DNA of 64,000 bases from Pseudomonas sp. (GTDB lineage: Bacteria; Pseudomonadota; Gammaproteobacteria; Pseudomonadales; Pseudomonadaceae). The notes under the pieces are model-generated. The model worked only from the letters and a program-made list of their open reading frames with translations, had not been told where the DNA came from and did not search any database. The stretch covers positions 62,001 to 126,000 of the forward strand of contig JAUSOF010000033.1 of the NCBI GenBank assembly GCA_030656145.1. Reading direction: 5' to 3'. This document shows, piece after piece, positions 57,682-64,000 of the stretch. Made by a program: the position numbers and the translations under genes. Position 1 is the first letter of the stretch. Each line of letters starts with the position of its first letter.

Positions 57682-58775
57682 TAGGCGCTCCTCGCCAGAC
57701 GCCGGCTAGGCGCCTGGACCAGGCGGCCCTGGGCGTCGAAGACGAACAGCTTGTGGGTCGGGATATAAATCAGGATCGGCGTATCGACGTCGTATTCGTG
57801 GACCCCCGGCAGGTGCAGCACCAGCACGAAATGCTCGTTGCGCACATGCAGAAAGGTTTCCGAACCGCTGATTTCCGCCAGCTCCACGGTCACCGCCAGC
57901 TCCAGGTCGTCGTCGTTGGACGGCACCAGGCCGATATGGCTGGGGCGCACGCCGAAGCGGTAGGTGCCCTCGCCCAGCACACGCAGGTCCTGGTTGAGCG
58001 GAAAGTGCACGGCATCCTCGAAGCTCACCTCAGTGCCGCTGATGCACCCGTCCATCAGGTTGATCGCCGGCTCCGAGAACAGCTCGGCAGCCAGCACCTG
58101 CTGCGGGCGATGGTAGACCTCGGCAGTCTTGCCGCTCTGAATCACCCGGCCTTCATGGAGGATGGTGGTAGTGCCGCCCAGAGCCAGCGCCTCGTTAGGC
58201 TCTGTGGTGGCGTAGATGGCGATGGTATGGCGGGTCTTGAACAGCTCGCGCATTTCCTGGCGCAGTTCTTCGCGCAGCTTGTAGTCCAGGTTCACCAGGG
58301 GCTCGTCGAACAGCACCAGGTCGGCATCCTTGACCAGCGCCCGGGCCATGGCTGTGCGCTGCTGCTGGCCGCCGGACAGCTCCAGCGGGTGACGCTGCAG
58401 CAGGGCCTCAATATGCAGCATCTGCGCAGTTTCCATCACCTTGCGCTCGATTTCCGCCTTGGAGACGCCGGCCTGGCGCAAGGGCGAGGCGATGTTCTCG
58501 TACACCGTCAGGGTCGGGTAATTGATGAACTGCTGATAGACCATCGAGACGTTACGCCTGCGCACCGGCACACCGGTGACATCCGCGCCATTCATCAGAA
58601 TGCGCCCGCTGGTGGGTTTATCCAGTCCGGCCAGCAAGCGCATCAGGCTGGTCTTCCCGGCCAGGGTGCGGCCCAGCAGAACGTTGAAAGATCCAGGTTC
58701 GAAACTCAGGCAGGCATCGTCGATATAAACCTGCTGATCGACTACCCGAGTGACATGCTCGAGGGTGAGCGACAT
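57681..58775 (-). CDS. glpS: importer ATPase lacking the H-loop histidine
   Basis: A 364-residue ABC ATPase and the first gene of the importer operon. Walker A is GRTLAGKT, the signature LSGGQQQR is intact and Walker B is LVLFDEPL. At the switch position, where ABC proteins have THD, this protein has ATTEPNEA, so the catalytic His is missing. The C-terminal part is TOBE-like. It starts with ATG 60 bp from a sigma-54-type promoter. Confidence 0.88.
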   Translation of the reverse strand: MSLTLEHVTRVVDQQVYIDDACLSFEPGSFNVLLGRTLAGKTSLMRLLAGLDKPTSGRILMNGADVTGVPVRRRNVSMVYQQFINYPTLTVYENIASPLRQAGVSKAEIERKVMETAQMLHIEALLQRHPLELSGGQQQRTAMARALVKDADLVLFDEPLVNLDYKLREELRQEMRELFKTRHTIAIYATTEPNEALALGGTTTILHEGRVIQSGKTAEVYHRPQQVLAAELFSEPAINLMDGCISGTEVSFEDAVHFPLNQDLRVLGEGTYRFGVRPSHIGLVPSNDDDLELAVTVELAEISGSETFLHVRNEHFVLVLHLPGVHEYDVDTPILIYIPTHKLFVFDAQGRLVQAPSRRLARSA

Positions 58776-58835
58776 GGCGTGCCCTTTTATTGTTGTTGTG
58801 TTGGTGTATGGCGTAAAACCGCCTGAACAGGCTAA

Positions 58836-58851
58836 AGCGATTTCTATGCCA
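58836..58851 (-). promoter_or_regulatory. sigma-54 (-24/-12) promoter of the importer operon
   Basis: On the minus strand TGGCATAGAAATCGCT has GG and GC at the required spacing of TGGCAC-N5-TTGCW. It is 60 bp upstream of glpS and faces it. Confidence 0.7.
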
Positions 58852-58953
58852 TTGCGCCGCGACCACCTGAGCTATAAATATAATTCATTGATATATATAC
58901 GTATTTTTAAAATCAGCGACCGCCCACCCAACCACTCAATCGTTGCGCAAGGC

Positions 58954-59000
58954 TGTTCAAGCTGAACACTTTCCCCGTTGACACTGAACAGCTCTGAACA
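58954..59000. promoter_or_regulatory. repeated TGTTCA/TGAACA sites (activator binding)
   Basis: TGTTCA-AGC-TGAACA (58954-58968) is a perfect 6-3-6 inverted repeat. Further TGAACA copies lie at 58985-58990 and 58995-59000. They sit 100-165 bp upstream of the -24/-12 promoter, where an enhancer-binding protein usually binds. Confidence 0.6.
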
Positions 59001-59122
59001 CCATGCTGTTGACCATTGCATCGGCCGGCGCAGTCAATGCTGGCGGCTCAACCAGGCTGCCGGCTCGATCCGGCAGCCATTAAAAACAAGAACAATAACT
59101 GCATAAAAGGCGAATTCCTTCC

Positions 59123-60982
59123 ATGGACGATACCGCCCAGGGGCAGACCCACAACACACTGATCCAGGACTCCTGGGGCCGTTGCCGCGATTTTGGCCTG
59201 ACCCACGGCAGCGCACCGAGTTTCCAGCGGCCAGCCCGGGGCGCGGTCTCGGCACTGCTCGACAGTCAGCATTTTCTGGTGCAGACCACCCATCAGGAAG
59301 TTCTGCCCTACTACGAGAACATCCTGGCCAATTCCAACTGCCTGATCATGCTGGCCGACAGCCAGGGCCAGTTGCTGCAATCCTGGGGCGACCAGCGCTT
59401 TATCGAGCCGACCCATGCGCCCGGCTTTAGTGCCGGCGCCAGTTGGCTGGAGAAATACACCGGCACCAACGCCATCGGTACCGCACTGACTTGCGGCCAG
59501 GCTGTGCATATCCAGCACGATGAACACTTCCTCAAGGCCAACCGTTTCATGACCGGCTCCGCCTCGCCGATCTTCGATGCCCAACGGCAGATGATCGGCG
59601 TGCTCGACGTCTCCAGTGACAGCTACCTGCCGCCCTCGCACACCCTGGGCATGGTCAAGATGATGAGCCAGTCGGTGGAGAACCGGTTGATTCTCAACCT
59701 GTTCCAGGCCCGCTATTTTCAGCTGATCTTCAATACCGGCCTGAACAACCTTGAGAGCCAGTGGGCCGGCCTGCTGATCTTCGACGAAACCGGCCAGGTG
59801 GTGTCGGCCAACCGACGCGCCGATTCGCTGCTGGGTATCAGCCTGTCGCGGGTGACGGTCGAAAGCCTGTTCGACGTGCCGCTACGGCAACTGCTCAATC
59901 AGCCAGAAGGCTTGCCGTTCTCTCTGCGCGCCGCTGGCCGGTACCGCTTCCATGGTCTACTCAAACACCCGCAGCAAGCGCCAGCGATCCAGGCTCGGGA
60001 CTTTCGCCCCACTCCACCTGGTGAAGCCGATGGCCGCAAGGGCTTTACCCTGGACTCGATCAACCTCGGCGACCCGCGTGTCGATAAAGCCGTACGTCAG
60101 GCTGAGCGTCTGCTGGAAAAAGACATTCCGATCCTGGTGCATGGCGAAACCGGGGTAGGCAAGGAGGTGTTCGTCAAAGCCCTGCACCATGCCAGTTCGC
60201 GCGCCAAACAAAGCTTGATTGCGGTCAACTGCGCTGCCATCCCCGCCGAACTGGTCGAATCCGAGCTATTCGGCTACGAAAAAGGCGCCTTCACCGGTGC
60301 CAACCAGAAAGGCAGCATTGGCCTGATTCGCAAGGCCCACAAAGGCACCCTGTTTCTCGACGAAGTCGGCGACATGCCACTGCGGGTGCAGGCTCGCCTG
60401 CTAAGGGTTTTGCAGGAGCGTTGCGTGCAGCCACTGGGCAGCAGTGAGCTTTATCCGGTAGATATCCGCCTGATTTCCGCCACCAACCGCCCGCTGCGCC
60501 AGGACGTCGACGCCGGCCTGTTCCGCCAGGATCTTTACTACCGCATCAGCGGCCTCAACCTGGAACTACCGCCGCTGCGCGAACGCAGCGACAAGGCTGC
60601 GATGTTCCAGCGTATCTGGGCCTATCACCGCGAGGCGCAACAAACGGCGGGGCTTAGCCAGGCAGTGCTGAGCCTGTTTGAGCGCCATCCCTGGCCGGGC
60701 AACCTGCGCCAACTCAGCAGCGTGCTGCAGATCGCCCTGGCCATGGCCGATGACCAGCCGATTTTGCCGGAGCATCTGCCGGATGATTTTTTTGCCGATC
60801 TGCAGGCGATTAACACGCAAGAAACGCTCACCGAGCAAGCGGCGTTATCGGCGCCCAGTGATGATGATTTGGCCAGCGCACTTCAGGCCTGCGCCGGCAA
60901 TATTTCGCAGTTGGCCAGGCGTTTGGGGCTGAGCCGCAATACGCTGTATAAGCGGTTGAGGGAGCAGGGACTGAAGGTTTAA
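59123..60982 (+). CDS. sigma-54-dependent activator, AcoR type
   Basis: A 619-residue enhancer-binding protein: N-terminal GAF-like sensor (about 60-200), a PAS-like part (about 205-290), the AAA+ domain with Walker A GETGVGKE (341-348) and the sigma-54 contact loop GAFTGA (388-393), and a Fis-type helix-turn-helix at the end (ISQLARRLGLSRNTLYKRL). It is the AcoR family, which senses small alcohols and ketols. It faces away from the importer genes and most likely activates them at the -24/-12 promoter; the inducer is unknown. Confidence 0.92.
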   Translation: MDDTAQGQTHNTLIQDSWGRCRDFGLTHGSAPSFQRPARGAVSALLDSQHFLVQTTHQEVLPYYENILANSNCLIMLADSQGQLLQSWGDQRFIEPTHAPGFSAGASWLEKYTGTNAIGTALTCGQAVHIQHDEHFLKANRFMTGSASPIFDAQRQMIGVLDVSSDSYLPPSHTLGMVKMMSQSVENRLILNLFQARYFQLIFNTGLNNLESQWAGLLIFDETGQVVSANRRADSLLGISLSRVTVESLFDVPLRQLLNQPEGLPFSLRAAGRYRFHGLLKHPQQAPAIQARDFRPTPPGEADGRKGFTLDSINLGDPRVDKAVRQAERLLEKDIPILVHGETGVGKEVFVKALHHASSRAKQSLIAVNCAAIPAELVESELFGYEKGAFTGANQKGSIGLIRKAHKGTLFLDEVGDMPLRVQARLLRVLQERCVQPLGSSELYPVDIRLISATNRPLRQDVDAGLFRQDLYYRISGLNLELPPLRERSDKAAMFQRIWAYHREAQQTAGLSQAVLSLFERHPWPGNLRQLSSVLQIALAMADDQPILPEHLPDDFFADLQAINTQETLTEQAALSAPSDDDLASALQACAGNISQLARRLGLSRNTLYKRLREQGLKV

Positions 60983-61254
60983 CGGCGCGGCTATGTTCGG
61001 CGTTCTTGCGCGGCAATCTTGTGCCAGGTTCAGCCACGACGGCCGGTGAACGCTGGTGTCGGCTAGTGGAAGAATTACCTGCCCCAGCGTTTATGGCAGC
61101 CAACGTGGGTCGGAACCACCCATGATCGATCAGCGCAGCGTGCTGCCCTTCTATCTGCCGTCGCCAGCCGATCCTTGCGGGGGTCCACAATAAAACTCGC
61201 CCCCCCCGGCTTGTTGTACCCTTCGCCCCCGATCTTCACTAATCAAACAACCCG

Positions 61255-62187
61255 ATGAGTTTCCTATTGCGCCCCATAGCCGCTGCCGCACAAGCATTGC
61301 CAGCACGCCGCTGTCCTCCTCGAAAGCTTCGTACATGCAGCTGGGTGATAACGGCCCTGGTTATGTTGGCTGGCTGCGTCAGCGCGCCACCCCCCCAGCC
61401 ATCAGCGGGGATTGCGCCGATTCGCTTTCTGCTGAGCTTCGACGACGGGCCGAGCGCAAGCCTGGGGGTCAATCCAACCCGAGAGATTCTCGATGCCCTG
61501 GCAGACAACCCCATCCAGCCCGAAATCAAGGCGGTGTTCTTTATCCAGACGCGCGCCTCCCACGCAGGCGGCAGTGCTCAAGGGCAGAGTCTGTTGCGCC
61601 GCCAGCAGAAAGACGGCCATTTGCTGGGTTTTCACACCGCCACCCGCAGGCACTCCAATCATCGCTTCCTCAGCCCGGACGAGCTGGCGCAGTCGCTACG
61701 CGATGGCGTGGCCGACCTCAGAGCCATCAGCAGCAAGCCGCCGCGCTTGGTGCGCCCGCCGTTCTGGAACTACGACGAGCGCACCTTTGCCGCCTACCAG
61801 GCGCACGGCCTGCATTTGCTACTGACCGACCTGAGCGCCAACGACGGCAAGACCTGGGGCATCAACGGCAGCCTGCGCCGACGCAGTAATCTGCGCAGCC
61901 AATTGGCACTGGCAGCGACACACATCCAGGCCGGCGACATGCCGGTAGTGGATGGGGTAATCCCGGTGATCGTAACCTTCCATGACCTCAATCCCTACAC
62001 CGCCAGGCATATGCGCGAATACCTGCAGATCCTCATGGATGTGGCCGGGGACGTGGGGCTTGCTACCGCAACCAAACCGTTCTACGACCAACGCGACGCA
62101 CTCGAACGTGCTGCCATAAAGCGCGCACTGGGTGATCCGCTGCAGCATGTCCGCCTGCCAGGCTTATGGAACTGGCTATGGAATTGA
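61255..62187 (+). CDS. polysaccharide deacetylase-like lipoprotein
   Basis: A 310-residue protein with a NodB-type catalytic fold: metal Asp pair SFDDGPS (D63-D64), the HTATRRHSNH motif giving metal histidines, and RPPFWNYD. The N-terminus has a basic stretch, a hydrophobic helix and lipobox LAGC (Cys 41), so it is probably membrane-anchored in the periplasm. The long segment before the helix is unusual; a GTG start at about codon 31 is possible. A carbohydrate N-deacetylase role is inferred from the fold only. Confidence 0.8.
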   Translation: MSFLLRPIAAAAQALPARRCPPRKLRTCSWVITALVMLAGCVSAPPPQPSAGIAPIRFLLSFDDGPSASLGVNPTREILDALADNPIQPEIKAVFFIQTRASHAGGSAQGQSLLRRQQKDGHLLGFHTATRRHSNHRFLSPDELAQSLRDGVADLRAISSKPPRLVRPPFWNYDERTFAAYQAHGLHLLLTDLSANDGKTWGINGSLRRRSNLRSQLALAATHIQAGDMPVVDGVIPVIVTFHDLNPYTARHMREYLQILMDVAGDVGLATATKPFYDQRDALERAAIKRALGDPLQHVRLPGLWNWLWN

Positions 62188-62230
62188 GCGGCGCAGCGAC
62201 TAGCGCCACGTTCAAGCAATAGCCATGTAA

Positions 62231-62262
62231 AAAACAGGCCGCTCGAAAGCGGCCTGTTTAAT
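62231..62262. terminator. bidirectional terminator between the deacetylase gene and cysS
   Basis: AAACAGGCCGCT and AGCGGCCTGTTT arms around a CGAA loop, with A-rich and T-rich flanks, between converging genes. Confidence 0.85.
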
Positions 62263-62273
62263 CCAGCTGTCGC

Positions 62274-63656
62274 TTACTCCGCCAGGCGCCAGGTAGTGCC
62301 ACCCTTGCCGTCTTCCAGCACTACCCCCATGCCGCTGAGCTGGTCACGGATACGGTCCGACTCACCCCAGTTCTTATCGGCGCGGGCTTGCAGGCGCGCG
62401 GCGATCAGGGCTTCCACCTCGGTCGCATCGACCTTGCCGGCGGCACCGGCCTGAAGGAAGGCCTCGGGCTCAAGCTGTAACACGCCCAGCACGTCGGCCA
62501 ACTCCTTCAGGCGCGCCGCCAGGCCGGCGGCGGCCTGCAGATCGCTTTCGCGCAGGCGGTTGATCTCGCGGGCCATTTCGAACAGCACAGCGCAGGCTTC
62601 CGGCGAATTGAAGTCGTCGTCCATCGCCGCGCCAAAGCGCTCGACGAAAGCTTCACCTCCGGCAGGTGTGACTTTGGGCAGGCCCTTGAGCGCATTGTAG
62701 AAACGCTCCAGCGCGCCTTTGGCTTCCTTGAGGCTGTCTTCGGAATAGTTGATCGCACTGCGGTAGTGACTGGACACCAGCAGGTAACGCACGACTTCCG
62801 GATGATACTTTTCCAGCACCTCGCGGATGGTGAAGAAGTTGCCCAGGGATTTGGACATCTTCTCGCCGTCTACCCTTACCGCACCGGCATGCATCCAGGC
62901 ATTGGCGTAGAGTTTTCCGGTAGCTGCTTCGCTCTGGGCGATCTCGTTCTCATGGTGCGGGAACACCAGATCCGGGCCGCCGCCATGAATGTCGAAGGTC
63001 TCGCCCAGGCAGCAGGTGGACATCACCGAGCACTCGATATGCCAGCCCGGACGGCCCGCGCCCCAGGGCGACGCCCAGCTCGGCTCACCCGGTTTGACGC
63101 CCTTCCACAGGACGAAATCCAGCGGGTCCTGCTTGGCTTCATCAACTTCGATGCGCGCGCCAATCTTCAGGTCTTCGATCTTCTTGCGCGACAACTTGCC
63201 GTAACCGACAAACTTGCCGACCCGGTAGTACACGTCGCCATTACCCGGGGCATAGGCAAAGCCCTTGTCGATCAGGGTCTGGATCATCTCGTGCATGCCG
63301 GCGATATGCCCGGTGGCACGCGGCTCCTGATCCGGACGCAGCACATTCAGGCGCGCCTCGTCTTCGTGCATGGCCGCGATCATGCGCTCGACCAGCGCCT
63401 CGAACGGCTCGCCGTTCTCATTGGCGCGCTTGATGATCTTGTCGTCGATGTCGGTGATATTGCGTACGTAGGTCACCTCATAGCCGCGATGACGCAGCCA
63501 GCGAGTCACCACATCGAACGCCACCATCACACGCGCATGACCGATATGACAGAAGTCGTAAACCGTCATGCCGCACACATACATGCGCACATGGTTGTCT
63601 ATCAGCGGTTTGAAAACGTCTTTGTTTTTGGTCAGCGTGTTGTAGATCGAGAGCAT
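62274..63656 (-). CDS. cysS: cysteinyl-tRNA synthetase
   Basis: A 460-residue class I synthetase. The HIGH motif is CHIGHARV, the KMSKS motif is EKMSKSLGN, and zinc ligands include C in YVCGMTVYD and the Cys/His of MSTCC and HHENE. It charges tRNA-Cys. ATG at 63656 gives MLSIYNTLT. It lies 63 bp after glnS and is probably co-transcribed with it, as in other pseudomonads. Confidence 0.98.
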   Translation of the reverse strand: MLSIYNTLTKNKDVFKPLIDNHVRMYVCGMTVYDFCHIGHARVMVAFDVVTRWLRHRGYEVTYVRNITDIDDKIIKRANENGEPFEALVERMIAAMHEDEARLNVLRPDQEPRATGHIAGMHEMIQTLIDKGFAYAPGNGDVYYRVGKFVGYGKLSRKKIEDLKIGARIEVDEAKQDPLDFVLWKGVKPGEPSWASPWGAGRPGWHIECSVMSTCCLGETFDIHGGGPDLVFPHHENEIAQSEAATGKLYANAWMHAGAVRVDGEKMSKSLGNFFTIREVLEKYHPEVVRYLLVSSHYRSAINYSEDSLKEAKGALERFYNALKGLPKVTPAGGEAFVERFGAAMDDDFNSPEACAVLFEMAREINRLRESDLQAAAGLAARLKELADVLGVLQLEPEAFLQAGAAGKVDATEVEALIAARLQARADKNWGESDRIRDQLSGMGVVLEDGKGGTTWRLAE

Positions 63657-63719
63657 TGGCAATCCTTGGAATCCACGGGCCAGCACGCTGGCCCGGTTCT
63701 AATCAAACTGCCTGAGGGT

Positions 63720-64000
63720 TTAAGCCCAGGAGTCGCGCAGCGTCACAGTACGATTAAACACCGGAGCACCCGGCTTGCTGTCCTTGATGTCGGCGCAGAA
63801 GTAGCCCTCACGCTCGAACTGGAAGCGTTCCTCAGGCTGAGCCTGGGCCAGCGACGGCTCGGCACGACAGCCCTTGAGTACCACCAGCGACTGGGGATTG
63901 ATGTTGTCGAGAAAGCTGCTGCCCTCCTCGGCCTTTTCCGGAGTCGGCGAACGGAACAGGCGGTCATACAAGCGCACTTCGCACTCGACACTGGCCGCGG
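63720..64000 (-). CDS. glnS: glutaminyl-tRNA synthetase, C-terminal part
   Basis: Partial: 93 codons run off the right edge. The visible part is the C-terminal anticodon-binding beta-barrel of GlnS ([41 protein letters not shown]). The stop is TAA at 63720. The catalytic domain lies outside the window. Confidence 0.95.
   Translation of the reverse strand, partial: AASVECEVRLYDRLFRSPTPEKAEEGSSFLDNINPQSLVVLKGCRAEPSLAQAQPEERFQFEREGYFCADIKDSKPGAPVFNRTVTLRDSWA

Larger units (their letters stand above)
58776..59122. other. divergent regulatory region of the importer and its activator
   Basis: Holds the sigma-54-type promoter for the importer operon (58836-58851), an AT-rich stretch near 58870-58912 suited to DNA bending, and several TGTTCA/TGAACA repeats (58954-59000) next to the activator gene. 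Confidence 0.7.

Noticed and set aside
58954..58968. TGTTCA-AGC-TGAACA as a terminator hairpin
   Set aside because: It lies between divergent genes, lacks a T-tract and recurs as half-sites nearby, so a protein-binding site is more likely.

Overview
The window looks like chromosomal DNA of a denitrifying Pseudomonas (sensu lato, stutzeri/mendocina/alcaligenes-like). The base composition is high-GC. The blocks folD - tRNA-Arg/His/Leu - tig - clpP - clpX - lon - hupB - tRNA-Asp - ppiD and narL-narX / narK1-narK2-narGHJI-ppiC-moaA follow the order known from Pseudomonas genomes. I see no insertion sequence, prophage, integrase or CRISPR array. The species call is an inference from gene order and protein content.

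Layout. (1) 1-8632: a complete nitrous-oxide reductase cluster nosRZDFYL-tatE read leftwards, with a TTGA-N6-TCAA (ANR/DNR type) box ahead of nosR. (2) 8.8-16.8 kb: an acyl-CoA dehydrogenase, a small membrane protein, hemN, and an anaerobic ribonucleotide reductase operon. In that operon the glycyl-radical tail of NrdD is a separate 55-residue ORF lying between nrdD and nrdG. (3) 17.0-31.5 kb: the respiratory nitrate reductase operon with a strong terminator after moaA, and the divergent narXL two-component system. The intergenic region carries an ANR/DNR box and a 7-2-7 NarL site. (4) 31.6-36.4 kb: a gluconate-type operon (gluconokinase fused to a TRAP small permease, TRAP large permease, TRAP binding protein, LacI-family regulator) with a GntR-like operator in front and a second, near-identical palindrome inside the fusion linker. 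(5) 36.6-42.1 kb: an Xre/RES toxin-antitoxin pair, a Sel1 protein, a PilU-like ATPase, a parvulin and an ABC-F ATPase. (6) 42.5-52.7 kb: the protein-quality-control and tRNA block ending in folD. (7) 52.7-61.0 kb: a six-gene polyol (glycerol-type) ABC importer read leftwards and a divergent sigma-54 activator, with a matching -24/-12 promoter and repeated TGTTCA/TGAACA sites between them. (8) 61.2-64 kb: a polysaccharide-deacetylase-like lipoprotein, cysS, and the C-terminal end of glnS running off the window.

How it fits together. The first half is an anaerobic-lifestyle region. Nitrate is reduced by NarGHI; MoaA supplies molybdopterin precursor, NarK1/K2 transport nitrate and nitrite, and NarXL senses them. 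N2O is reduced by NosZ. Haem synthesis without oxygen uses HemN, and dNTP synthesis without oxygen uses NrdD/NrdG. These units carry FNR-type boxes at plausible promoter distances. The best candidates for something unusual are the split NrdD, the gluconokinase-DctQ fusion with an operator-like sequence in its linker, and the complementary loss of ABC motifs in the two importer ATPases.
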